Below, one piece after another: positions 1 to 10,140 of a stretch of DNA of 20,711 nt (its first letter is position 1; the number at the start of each line of letters is the position of its first letter). The notes under the pieces are model-generated. The model made no database searches. It saw only the letters and a list, made by a program, of their open reading frames with translations, and was not told the origin of the DNA. The translations under genes and the position numbers were made by a program. Source of the DNA: Ettlia oleoabundans (taxonomy: Eukaryota; Chlorophyta; Chlorophyceae; Chlamydomonadales). The DNA lies in the NCBI GenBank assembly GCA_019693395.1, contig JAAMXP010002767.1:1-20711 (forward strand), written 5' to 3'.

Positions 1-53
1 GCAGCCTTGCCGGATCAGCCCAACTGGCAGGCTCTGGCAGGCATCCCTGGCTC

Positions 54-134
54 CCTTGTACTATAAGGCATAGACGTGTACATTAACTTGAGGAAGATGC
101 GTGCGTTCCTTGTACTATAAGGCATAGACGTGTA
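54..134. repeat. 27-bp perfect direct repeat, two copies, period 54
   Basis: Positions 54-80 and 108-134 are identical over 27 bases (they begin CCTTGTACTATAAGG) and are separated by a 27-bp spacer that differs. Both copies lie in what would be the intron downstream of the exon at 199-360. A looser echo of the spacer (AACTTGAGGAAG versus AACATGAGGCAAG) follows the second copy near 163-176, suggesting a decayed third unit. No flanking inverted repeats or target-site duplications were seen, so this is read as a small tandem duplication, not an insertion. Confidence 0.85.
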
Positions 135-198
135 TACAGCTAGCTTGTACTGTACGTATATCAACATGAGGCAAGAAAGGCCTGAGGGCACTCCTCAC

Positions 199-360
199 CT
201 TGACGGGCAGTTCTGCCGCCACCTCCTCACCCTTGATGCCGGTGCTGCCGTCTGCCGCCCCATCCTCTTCCTTCTCCTCCTCCTTCTTTTCTTTCTGCTT
301 TTCTTTCTCCATCCCCTCAAGCTCCCCACTGTCCAAGGCCTGCTGCACCCTCTGTCGGTC
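199..360 (-). CDS. Internal exon of an unidentified gene (partial)
   Basis: A 162-nt open segment (54 codons, phase 0 at both ends) is bounded by a good acceptor (pyrimidine-rich tract, then ATGCAG before GAC) and a strong donor (GTCAAG, then GTGAGG). It encodes a highly charged peptide: it starts DRQRVQQALDSGELEG, then has a Lys/Glu-rich stretch (EKEKQKEKKEEEKEED) that is probably a helix or coiled coil, then GIKGEEVAAELPVK. No domain is recognised. The next exon may begin at 33 (acceptor TGCCAG, 11 open codons to the window edge), but that is weak. The upstream exon was not identified. The charged composition could also come from the CTT/CTC-rich tract by chance, so the exon call rests on its two splice sites and matching phases. 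Confidence 0.42.
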
Positions 361-656
361 CTGCATGGGTGGGGGGGCCAGGGAGGAAGCAGAAGGGGGA
401 ATAGCGGCTGCGGTGGAGCAGGAGAAGAAAGGTGGATACCACTTTCTGCGGAAGAGGAAAGGTTCTAGCCTGCCAACAATGGGTGTGTTGCCGACCAGGC
501 CGTGTCACATCGCCTGCCCTGCCCCGAGCCAGACACTGCTTTGGTTGCGCGAAGGGCAAGGGGCAGGGCTCTCTTCCCACCTCAACAGCTGGGCGTTGCA
601 GCCCGCCCGCCCGTTATGCACTCCTCAATCAATCAACCAGCCAGTCGGCAAGGCAG

Positions 657-690
657 GCGGGCCGGCGGGCGGGCCGGCGGGCAGGCCGGG
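657..690. repeat. GC-only simple repeat (GCGGGCCG-type)
   Basis: A 34-bp stretch, almost entirely G and C, built from alternating GGGC and CCGG blocks. It can fold on itself. It is low-complexity sequence with no coding role seen. Confidence 0.7.
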
Positions 691-1309
691 GAAGCAGGCA
701 CCCTGCAGGCGTCCTTCAACCAACACAGGTGGCGTCAGCAGCTTACAGCGGCAATGGGTACTACCCCGGCAAGGGTGTGCAGGTTGCAGGTTTTAGACAT
801 GCCTGCAGCTGCTGGAGCACGTTTCTCCGACTGATCGAGTGTGCTTGCACAGCAGTGCCCTGTTGCAACCAGGTTTGAAGTAGCCCCCAGCTGCCATATA
901 GTTGGGAACTAATGTGACTAGGTTTTAATCAGCTCAACTCCTCTCCCGCCGCCAGCGCCCCACGTACTCCTGCACTACACAGGCGCTGCTCGCCACGGTG
1001 GGGCAAATGTGCATTGATATCAGCGCCACAGTGCAATTCCTGCCCCGACCGGCCATCCGAGTGCCTCTAATTATGAACAAGGAGCTGTTTTAAAATCAAA
1101 CTGTATACCAATTCCTGTTCCTGTCCTCGAATCTTGCGCTTTTACGATAGCCTTGCCCAGGCGGTATCACACAGCAAACGCAAAATACAGCTTCATAACA
1201 CGCGCAGGCAAATCTGACCCCAACCCCAAAATTTATGCATCAGGTGAGATCCAAGATGCGACATTCAGCTCGCGGGTAGGATGATTGTCCGAGAGATGTT
1301 TGGTTGGTT

Positions 1310-1341
1310 ATTGGACATGTGAACTCATTGGACATGTGAAC
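1310..1341. repeat. 15-bp perfect direct repeat, two copies, period 17
   Basis: ATTGGACATGTGAAC occurs at 1310-1324 and again at 1327-1341, separated by TC. It lies about 200 nt downstream of the stop codon of the large minus-strand gene, so it would be inside that gene's 3' untranslated region. Confidence 0.9.
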
Positions 1342-1534
1342 AAGAACGCACCTAGACAGTACCGAACAAGAGCGGGGAACAAGAGGGGTCAACGGAATGC
1401 GAAGATCGACAACCAGCAGGGGATGGAACAAACAAGCTTGGGATAGATGGAACCTGCCTGTGATGGCCAATGATGGGAGGTGATGCCCAACAGCACCTGC
1501 TCGCCATGCAGTCATGCTCAAGGGGGTGCGAGAG

Positions 1535-4500
1535 CTACATCAGCAGCTGCGCCACCAAGTTGTGCAGCTGGCTTGCCAGTTGGCGAGCCACAGAGGCAAT
1601 CCTGCCACCGCCGCCGCCATGCCCGCCGTCGCCGTCGAATGCGGCAGCCACCACCCGCCGCTGCTCCTCCGGGGACAGCAGCAGGTACTGTTGTAGAATC
1701 TCGGAGTCCAAGATTGCATCAACTGGGGCATGGGCATGGGCTTGGTGCTGGCTGCTTTCCGGCGGAGGGGGCCTGCCTGGGTGGGCGGTGCCCGTCCCCG
1801 GCTGCTCGGGCGGCTCTACTGCCATGCCGCCAGCTGGCCCAGCTGGGCTGGGCGGCTCAGCTGCCACAACCAACAGGCTGCCGCCGCCTGCCTGGTGCTC
1901 TTCCGGAGGCTGCGGGGAGGCCGGCTCCAGCTCAAAAATGCCGCTGCCGTGGGCAGTACCAGCCGGGGGATGGGGATGGCAAAACATCTCTCCCGGCCCC
2001 AAGACGTTCTCGCCGCCGCTCCCCGCAGGGTGCGAGCGGCAAGGGGGGTGGCTGCCGCCACCCAGCGGCGCTGCCATGGGATGCTGCGCAAGGGCCTTCT
2101 GCAGCAGCAGCAGCAGCTGCGCTTGCTGCGGGGGCAGCGGCAGTAGGGCCACAGCGGCGCCGCTGTGCGTCACAGCAACCATCTCTTGGGCGAGCCTGTG
2201 TTCATGGTCTGCCAGCGCTGCAGTTGCAGCGGTGCTGGAGCCACCACTGAGGCCTTGGTAACCAAAGCTGCCCTGTAGCAAAGCGGCTGCGGGTTCCCCG
2301 AGAGAGAAGCAGCACCGCTCGTGCATGGCTGGCTCGGCCCCGGGCCACCGCTGCCGCAACAGGCACAGCCGACCGTACGTGCCCAGCACAGCTGCCGCTG
2401 CCGCCGCCGCAGGCGCTTCGGCATCGACTGCCTGTGCTGCACCTGCTGTGGCCGCACCCGCTAAAATGCTGCTGCTGCTGCTGCGGATGTGGTTGCCAAA
2501 GGGAAGTGCCAGCGCCCCAACTGCCGGCCTGCACTCGGCATCAGCTGCCACAGCAACAAACCCCTGCTCCTCCTCCTCCCCCTCCGCAATCAGCTGCCCT
2601 GCCCCTGCCGCCATCGCGGCTCCGGCTTGCGGCCCTTGCCCCTGCCCCTGCGCAACCTGCGGCTGCACGCCCAGCCGCTGCTGCAGCTCTGCTGCCCCCG
2701 GGGGGGCCTGCTGCTGGGGCAGGAGACGGCCACCATGGATCTGACGGCTGTCAGGTGGCAGCTCACGGTACTGATAGAACGTGACCCCCTCTTCCTGGTC
2801 AGCTGCCACCAGCAGCCCACCGCTGACCTGCAGGTAGCACTCCAGCAAGGAATGCAACACCTTGACGCAATGCATCGAAGCAACACAATCAAGCAGTACA
2901 TTCAAGCGGTATATTCAAGCAGTACAATCAAGCGGTACAATCAAGCAGTACAGAACATGGGAGCTGGCAGGTAGGCGCTGACAAAGCTACAGGACAGCTG
3001 CGGCACGTTGGAGCAAGCTCGTGGCGGAGGGCGCAAAGTGGAAGTGCAGCTAAAAAGTGAAGGACGCCCTGAGAGACGAAAACGTGAACCCATGATCCCA
3101 GCGATGATCCCATGGCTCATGGTATGAAACAAAAATAAATCACAACAATAATAAAACAATCAAACAAACAATAATAAATGAAACCAAGCACACAACAATC
3201 GCCGAAGAACAGAAGGAACCACTGACTCCCAACGCACCCTGCAGCATCAAATCAGCGCGGTCAAACCGGATCAGGCACCGCCATGGCTAGGGCTGCAAGG
3301 ATCACCTTGATTGAGCACAGCGGGCGGTTGGTTGGTAGCCAGGCCCTGCGGTGCAGCGCTTCCTGGCGTGGCCGCCACTCGTAGCACACCAGCCGCCGCC
3401 CAACGGCAGCAAACAGGCGGCTGTGGCCGCCGCTGTGGCTGCTGCCGCTGCTCATGCTATCAATACCACCGCCGCCGCGGCCGTCGCCGGCGTGGCTGCT
3501 GGGCTGTTGCCTGCTGGCTCCCGTGAGTTGGGTGCTGCCGGGGCACAGCGCCAGCACGCGGCTGGGCAGCAGAAGCTCTGCCACCACCCACAGCTGCAAG
3601 CGGCCGTGTGGTGAAGGGCGCTCCTGCTCCTGCTCTTGCTCCTGCCAGGGAAGCGCCTGTGGCCAAGTGGGTGCAGCTAAGCTGCTGCTGCCGGCAGGTA
3701 TTGGTGCTGCGGGGGTGGGCACTAGCTGCAGCAGCAGCAGCCTGCCTTGCGGCGCGCCGTTTGATTCATCGTCCCACCACTCTTCCTCTACACTCAAACT
3801 GGGGGCCCCGAGTGTGGTGCCGACGACAATAAAGCCGCCCCACGATTGCTCCCTACCAGAAGCGGCTGCCCCTGCCGCCGCTGCCGCAGCAGCTGCGGGG
3901 GAATCAGGCGAAAAGGCGATGGGGTGCGAGCGCAGGCTGCCGGCAGGCCCTTGCTCTGCAGCAGCGGCGCCTTGCGGCGTAGCACCCAGCGCAGCCGAAC
4001 CCGCCCCTGGCCTGCCGCTCCCAGCTGGCTCCCCGCTGCCACTGGCCCCCGCAGCGGCTTCTGCCTTCTGCTGTGGCTCTAAGTCTGTGGGGTCCCACAC
4101 AGATAAGGCTGTGATCCTCTCAACAACCTCACCGTCAGTGCCGCGCCTGGCGGGCCTGGCGGGCGAGAAGCTGGCGAGAAGGTCCCCTGCAGTATCAAAC
4201 ACGCAGTACCAATTGGGCAGTAATGGATGCACTCCACGCGTAAACAGCTGAGCAGCTGGGGTGCAAAAGTACAGCACTTTTTCAAGGGCTCATACACCCT
4301 GAGAAGGATAAGGGGCGCAGGCAGGCTTGAGAGCAGGTTGCAGTAACAGACATTTAGGCAGTTGAATGAGGCGGCGCAGATGTAGGGACCCGCCAGCCTG
4401 TGTGTTCCAATGAGTGATGTGCCTGGGGAAGTCACCTGTTGAGGGATCTAGCACCTCCACAAACGCCTTTGGCAAGCCTTGCTCCGCGCCAATCCTTTCC

Positions 4501-7500
4501 TCCGCTTCCCAGGCTGACAGGCTAGGCCGCTCAACACCCATGCCAGCCACCACCACACAGCCGCTGGCGGCGTGTACTGCAAGACAGCTGGGCTGAAGCT
4601 GCAGGGGCAGAGGGAAGCTGCGACAGGTGACCAGCTGCTGGGGATCTAAGCTGACCATACGCAGGGAGCCATCTGAAGAGGCACATAAGAGGAACAGCTG
4701 CAATTGGGGGGGTGGTAAGCTATTTGGCAGCAGCTGCTGGAATGTGCCTGCTGTGCCAGCCCCTTTCCCTGCTGTGCCCGTCTCGGCAGCGGCGCTGGAA
4801 TCTAGCTGCTGCCCCTGCCCCTGCTGCTGGTTGTACTGCCGCTCTTCTTCCCCCTCGCAGGCAGCCGCCATGGCATCCAGCGAGAAGCTGCTGCCCCCCA
4901 TGGCGCCGCCATCCAGCAGCAGCACCGCCGCCGCCTGCACTCCAGGCAAGGCCAGCTGCTGGCATCGCAGCCGGCTGCCTCTTTCGCCGCTTGCAGCCCC
5001 CCCACCTCCACCTGCAGCGGCGCCTGCGCTTGCACTAGCTGTTGCTGCCACCAGGCGAAGGTGCACGAGCGACGCGCGATCGCTCAGAGCAACGGCGGCA
5101 GGGGCCACCACTCCCGCTGCCGCTGCCGCCTGCGACAGGCGTTGCGGCGGCAGCGGCAGCAGCACCACTGGCAGCTGACCGAGAGAGAGGGAGAGCTGTT
5201 CCTCTGGGGAAGGCAGCTGAGGCAGATGAGCCTCAACCTCCCTGCTGCTGCCGCTGCTGCTGCTGCTGCCGGCCCACTGCAGCTGCAGCAAGCCGCCGGT
5301 GCGCAGGCCCACAACCAACGATGCGCCTGCCACCGAAGCTTCCCCTACTGCTGCAGCTGCTGCTGACCCTGCGACATCGCGGCTAGTCCCAGCACTGGCA
5401 GAATTACTGCTGCCGGCTGCATGGTGGCCTGGCAGCAGCAGAAGGCTCTCGGGGGTGAGCTGCTCCCGCTGGAAAGAACGAGGGGACAGCGGGGAGGCTT
5501 CTGCCACGGCAGCTGCAGCTGCTGCTGCTTTGGCTGGCGGCACCAGGCTGGTGGCGGCGCTGGTGCTGGTAAGGTCAATGGCTTGCAGAAGCTGCAAGGA
5601 AGCTTGCTGCCGGCCCAGCTTCTGACCAAAGTCCCACTGCAGCTGACAAATGAGGACGGTGGAGGAATAGGTGCCCACTGCGAACAGCGCAGAGCCGGAT
5701 GGCTGCTGCAGCCGCCCCTGCCGTCCACTCTGCCCTGCCTGTTGCAGATCCAGCAGCTGTTGCTGCCCCGCATGCCCCGCCTGCTGTATCGGCAGAAGGA
5801 GATTGCTGATGCAAGACACCTCGGCGGCAACAGGCAAAGCAGGGGTCTCTACCAGGGCCATGTTACTGCTGGGTTGTACTGCTGACTGCTCCAGCTGGTC
5901 GTCTACCTGTACTGCAGCTTCCTCTGTAGCTGCCACAGGCAGCAGAGCGATAAGGTGCCGGCTGCTGCCTCCCGTACAGAACAGCACCACCGCTGGCTCC
6001 GCTACCACCGCCGCGCCAACTTTGCTGCCCGGCGGCGGCTGCCAGGCGTAGCCGCCGCCGCCAATGCTGGCCTGCCGGACCAGGCCCCTGCCGCCCATGG
6101 CTGGGGCACCTGTGGTATTGAGCAGTACCACAAGCTGAGATGTGATTTGCGCCACCGCCTCAGCCCCCTGCCCTGGGCCTTGCCCGGCACAAGGGCTGCA
6201 GGCTGCGAGGTTGCCGGCTGCCAGGGTCTGGGCGTCGGCTTTGAGCGGGAAGCGATCGGTGACGTCCCGGAACACGCCTCCTGCACTAGCGGATCAACAG
6301 CAGTTAATGAGAGAGGGAAGCAACAGAGGAAAGCGGCAGCTGGGTGGCGGCCAGGAAAGATGCATCATGCATTGTTGGCATATATGAGAGCCAGACACAA
6401 TTGGGCCAAAGAAGAAGTGACAGCGGGGGTCAAGAGTGGCGGCAGGCAAAAAGCAGTCTAGTGCTGCCAGCATCAGGTGGCCAAGTATGCCAGACCACAA
6501 CCATGGCGCCCCACCTTGTGCCGCCAGCAGCCTGCTGCCTCCAATGTAGCTGAGCAGTACCAGGCTGTGGTGCCGGTCGGTGATGCGGCGCCGCAAGCCC
6601 CACAGTCCTGTGATGCCCTGCGCACGCACAGGTTTCAGCGGGCCAAAGGAAATTTATAGGGTAGAGGCGCGTACGGATGTTGTCCCTTCACTTAACAAGT
6701 AAATCTTCCCATGCTAAGCTTATAGGGCATATATCATGCTGGCAAATCACACCACGAGTGGCAGCAAGCCTGCCAGCACCTATTCCACAGACGCTGAACA
6801 ACACTGGAGGAAGGCATGCCAGAAGTGAGATCCTAACTCCAAGGCCCCAGGCAGTTCAACAGCCATATGAGGCAGCTGAAAACACGAGATGTGTGCAAAT
6901 GAACACACGGACACACGACCTGTGTTGTGTGGTTAACACAGGAGGTGCATGTGTTTTGCCGAACACAGAAAGGGCAAGGGTGGCAAACGCACCTCGGCAG
7001 CGCCAGGCAGCTCCAGCACCGTCTCTGGCTTAGGGTTTGGGTAGAGCACACACAGGCTGCCACCCTGGCTGGTACCACTGGTACTGCCAGAACCGATGCT
7101 GGTACTGCTGATACCCTGGCTGGTACCAGTACCGCCACCTGTGGCCCGGCAGGCGGCGTATAGCTGCTGCTGCCCGCAGCCCTCCAGATCGGCCAGCTGG
7201 CAATCTGCCACAGCCGCAGGTGCCGGCATGGTGCAGGTGCCGCTGCCGCCGGCCATGCCGCTCGCCAGCAGCAGCTGCTGCTGCTGTACCGCTGGCTGGA
7301 GCGGTTCGTAAGTCGATTGCCTGCCCCAGGGTGTAAGGCTGCTGCTGCCGATGTGGTCCCCACCTTCGCTGCTTTGGCTACCAGCCTGGTGGGCTGCCCC
7401 ATGCGGAGGGCTCAGGCGCAACAGCTGAAGGCCGGCAGAGTCCGTGCAGTACACCAGCAAGCCCCCCGGCAGTACCGCCAGGCTTCTGGCCGGCTGCGCC

Positions 7501-9743
7501 ATGCACTGCTGGGCCGGCAGGGGCTCCGGAAATAGCAGCTGGCTGACGCCTCGCGCAGGTTGGTCCCCAAGGGGTAGCCTGCACAGCCTTCCATCCTCCA
7601 GAGCACACACCAGCACGGGGGTCGTTGCGGATGTAGGCGACCCTGCTGCCGGGCTGCGGGGCTGCCACTCCCAGCAACAACAGGCAGTGAATGGGACCTC
7701 ACTGCTGCTGCCGCTGTCGCCTTCACCCAACTCACCGCTGCCACCTGCCTCTCCCCTGCCCCCGCTGCCGCCGCTGGCTGAAGGCTCTGACGCCGGCTGC
7801 ATGCAAGCGTCACTATCACCTGCTTCATCAGCCTGCCCTGCCACCTCAGCAGCATGTGCCACCTCAGCATGCCCTGCTACCTCAGCGCCGCCCACCACCT
7901 CAGCATCATCAGCTACCGCCATCGCCTCCCAAGAGGGTTGCGGGGACATCGCCATGAGGGAGGGCTGCTGAGACAATGCCATCGCCTCCGGGACCTGCTT
8001 TTCCAAATCACCTTCCACCTCCTCTGCTGCAAGCTGGCTGCCCCCGGCTGCGCCAGGCCACAATCGCGCTGCCTGCTGCTGCCGCCGTTGCCAGTCCCGC
8101 TGTGCCTGCTGTGCTGCCACCTGCCACTCAGCTGCTGATGGAGGGGTTGTGAGATCTATTGCACGCTCCCTCAATATCAGTCTGGGCCCTCTCTTTGGGC
8201 AGGAAGCACCTTCCCCATGCTGCTGCTGCTGCTGCTGAAAGGGCGGCCATGGTTGCTGCTGCTCCTGCCCCTGCTGCTGCCCCTGGTGCTGTTGCTGGAG
8301 CACCAGCGCGCCAGGCAGCTGCACCAGTGCTCGGGGCAACCCGGCCTTGCCAGCAGCGCTTTCCAAAGGCTGCCAGATTACCAGCTGTGGCGCAAGATTA
8401 CCAGCTGCCGCAGACATGTGCCAGGAGTACTCGGCATACGCAAAAGCCCCGGTCTCACGGTCCTGCTGCAGGGTCGCCAAGGTCAGGGGCGGCCAATCCA
8501 GCCACAAAGTTCCGAAACTTGGATCCCCAGCAACAGAGTTGGAGTCATTAGCTGGCAAGGCCTCCTCCGCCGTGCCCGGTTCTGGATCCATGATAATCAA
8601 GCTCCAGAGGGGTCTGCCGAGATGAAAAATGACCGGGTTTAAAAACAGACGAGAGTCCTCGGCATCGCTGGCTCTCCATGGCAAGCCTGCTGCTGCTGGC
8701 GCTCCTGCTGCTGCTGCTGCTGTTCTTTCTGCACCTCCTGCTGCTGCTGCTGGTACTGCTGCTGCTGCTGCTTCTGGCGCTCCTGCTGCTGCTGCTGATG
8801 CCCAGGTATCTGCAGCAGCTGCTGTGGCTGGGGTTGCTTTCTTCCTCACGGCTGCACACACCGTGCCGCTCGTGCAAGCCACTGCCACTGCGGTGCCTTG
8901 TGGGTGCACTGCTAGCAGGCGGAACATATCCCAGGGCATCTCCTCAGGCAGGGGAATCTGCTGCACAGCCACAAACCTGCAAAGGATGGGAGGAAGGCGG
9001 GCATGTGTCGCATGGAGCGGCATAAGTTTATCTGCCCCCCCAAAGAATCACAAGTTCTTACGGCCCTGGGTTTGTATCTAGCAAGTGAAACATGCGCCAC
9101 AGCTAGCACAAGTGTAAGCGCAACCGCTAGAACGCTACTGGCCGGGGCAGCAGGCCTGGGGCACAAATTGTAACAACCCAACTGAGCATTTTGGAAGGGT
9201 TAGGGTTCCTCATACCTAGCACACGAGGCATCGTATCTTAAAATTGAGAGGTATCCTGAATCTGTCAGGACCGCCACGCAGTCCTGCAGGGTGGCAAAGC
9301 GGCGCAGCAGCGAGAATGGCAGCGTGCGGGTGAATTGGCCCGCGTTCCCAGGAGCAGTATGACAGAGGTTCTGGAGAAATTCCTTGAAGTGGAAGTAAAG
9401 GATTTGCTGAGTGACAGCAGTAACAAAGAGCAAATATAACGCCAACCGTTGCAAGGGTAAGCTGATAGTTGGTTTGAGCCTTGATCACCTGCTGCCCAGG
9501 CTCGCCAGCAGGCACTGCCGCCACCGCCAGCGCTGTGGCAAACAGCGCCTGCTCACAGACCACCTCGAGATGCCCCTCGTCATCCTGCTGCCCCACGCTT
9601 GCGATCAAGAGCTGGACGGTGGTATCTGTAATAGCGGCGATCGCCGCCAGCCCGCCCGGCAGGAAGGCCCCGGAGACTACTTGGCAGTAAGCGCGTGAAC
9701 GGCAAACTGTGGTGGCAAGGAACGCTGCCATCGTGCCCAACAT
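1535..9743 (-). CDS. CPSF-A/DDB1/SF3B3-superfamily protein (plant At3g11960-like), very large
   Basis: Seven-exon model: 9743-9489, 9283-9216, 8976-6993, 6617-6515, 6280-4436, 4186-3306, 2827-1535; all phases match, 2142 residues. Members are three-beta-propeller scaffolds acting in RNA processing or in ubiquitin ligases. Seen in the sequence: VVCEQALFATALAVAAVP in exon 1; DCVAVLTDSGYLSILRYD (86-103), typical of the first propeller; GITGLWGLRRR (770-780) and LVLLSYIGGSRLL (788-800), split by an intron from FRDVTDRF (807-814); FAVGTYSS (about 1003); LDPSTGDLLASF rebuilt across the 4436/4186 junction; GLLVAADQEEGVTFYQY (CPSF-A domain, about 1716-1732); and a C-terminal LDSEILQQYLLLSPEEQ. Relatives are about 1100-1450 residues. 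The excess is low-complexity insertion: Ala-rich 157-210, Gln-rich 334-361, AEVA repeats about 462-492, and long Ala/Gln/Pro runs later. The N-terminus at 9743 is the first ATG in frame. Which paralogue it is (plant-type versus CPSF160 or SF3B3) is inference. A longer exon 2 starting at 9406 is also phase-compatible but adds 41 unconserved residues. Confidence 0.78.
2887..2951. repeat. Five tandem 13-bp units in an intron
   Basis: Units at 2887-2899, 2900-2912, 2913-2925, 2926-2938 and 2939-2951 follow A(A/T)TCAAGC(A/G)GTA(C/T), with A and G alternating at position 9. The array lies in the last intron (3305-2828) of the CPSF-A-like gene, about 60-125 nt upstream of its acceptor in the sense direction. 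On the sense strand each unit contains GCTTGA. Confidence 0.9.
3123..3206. other. A-rich, G-poor tract inside the last intron of the CPSF-A-like gene
   Basis: The + strand is rich in AATAA, ACAAT and AAAC words and strikingly poor in G, in contrast with the GC-rich surroundings. On the sense (minus) strand it is T-rich. It begins about 100 nt after the donor at 3306. It has no coding potential and is most simply intron sequence. Confidence 0.6.
7841..7904. repeat. 18-bp coding minisatellite (AEVA repeat)
   Basis: The word C(C/T)ACCTCAGC recurs at 7841, 7859, 7877 and 7895, exactly 18 bp apart. In the minus-strand frame of the CPSF-A-like gene each unit encodes six residues of the AEV(A/V)-x-x type (AEVVGG, AEVAGH, AEVAHA, AEVAGQ). 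The unit length is a multiple of three, so copy number can change without breaking the frame. Confidence 0.88.
8217..8300. repeat. CTG/CAG triplet tract encoding polyglutamine
   Basis: CTG-rich tract on the + strand; the uninterrupted part near 8219-8236 is six CTG units. In the gene's minus-strand frame it reads as Gln-rich sequence with short Q runs broken by His, Gly, Glu and Pro. It falls between conserved propeller segments and is read as a loop insertion. Confidence 0.8.
8672..8830. repeat. CTG/CAG-rich tract encoding an alanine-rich linker
   Basis: About 160 bp dominated by CTG on the + strand. In the gene frame it gives an Ala-rich segment with Gly, Pro, Glu and Thr (residues about 157-210). 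On the opposite strand it yields an artefactual leucine-rich reading frame. Confidence 0.75.
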
Positions 9744-10140
9744 GCGATCGCAACGGGTGCGCCAACGTCATATGCCCGAGCGCCCGTGAGTACCACTGGC
9801 GCTGAGTGGCGGCCAAGGGGGTCGCCGGGCAAGGAGTGACGAGACGGAAGCTATGCGGCACTCTAGCAGGTCAACTTAAATGCTATATGCTGAGGCAACA
9901 CTTCATTTGGAGGACTGATGCACTGGAAATCAAGACACAAGACAGACAAGTACGGTATCTCTGCCGATGGCTTTCTTCAGCGGCCGACTGCCGGGTCGGG
10001 GCGGCTCATCAGACAAGAAAATGCAGCAAGAAACGAAGTTACAAATTTTCCATAGAGATAACGGACGCGTAGCGACCATTACTATTATGAAGAAAGTTGC
10101 TGAGGTGCAGCTGTGCCAATCCTGATGCTTTGCTGCTGGT
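9744..10140. other. Intergenic interval: 3' flank of the MYND gene and presumed promoter of the CPSF-A-like gene
   Basis: About 400 bp between two minus-strand genes. It contains a TGTAA signal for the MYND gene at 10039-10043 and must contain the promoter of the large gene, but no TATA box or other core element was identified. No supported coding sequence was seen. Confidence 0.55.
10039..10043 (-). terminator. TGTAA polyadenylation signal of the MYND gene
   Basis: TTACA on the + strand is TGTAA on the coding strand, the usual green-algal polyadenylation signal. It lies about 100 nt beyond the stop codon at 10141, at a normal 3' UTR distance. Confidence 0.5.

Larger units (their letters stand above)
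364..1534. other. Interval with no confident gene; 3' flank of the CPSF-A-like gene
   Basis: About 1.2 kb between the unidentified left exon and the stop codon of the large gene on its right. It should contain the 3' untranslated region of that gene and perhaps the 5' part of the left gene. No TGTAA polyadenylation signal was found in 961-1534. The first minus-strand TGTAA below the stop is at 743-747, about 790 nt away. Open frames here are short, overlap on both strands and have no recognisable product. Two local repeats are listed separately. Confidence 0.5.

Noticed and set aside
651..700. A transposon terminal inverted repeat suggested by the GC palindromic tract
   Set aside because: No partner end, no target-site duplication and no transposase frame. 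It is simple GC repeat sequence.
1470..2261. Two long + strand frames (about 256-263 codons) rich in Cys, Ser and Pro
   Set aside because: They lie opposite the last exon of the CPSF-A-like gene. GC-rich triplet repeats keep several frames open at once. The minus frame has the CPSF-A signature and the others have none.
4187..4277. Upstream extension of exon 6 of the CPSF-A-like gene (open from 4277)
   Set aside because: The frame meets a stop just upstream. The donor at 4436 joined to the acceptor at 4187 recreates LDPSTGDLLASF in phase, which fits the family better than including the extra residues.
8678..9025. A + strand frame that reads as a leucine-rich, membrane-like protein
   Set aside because: It is the antisense reading of the CTG/CAG tract in exon 3 of the CPSF-A-like gene. 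The minus strand carries conserved family motifs on both sides, so the leucine run is a triplet-repeat artefact.
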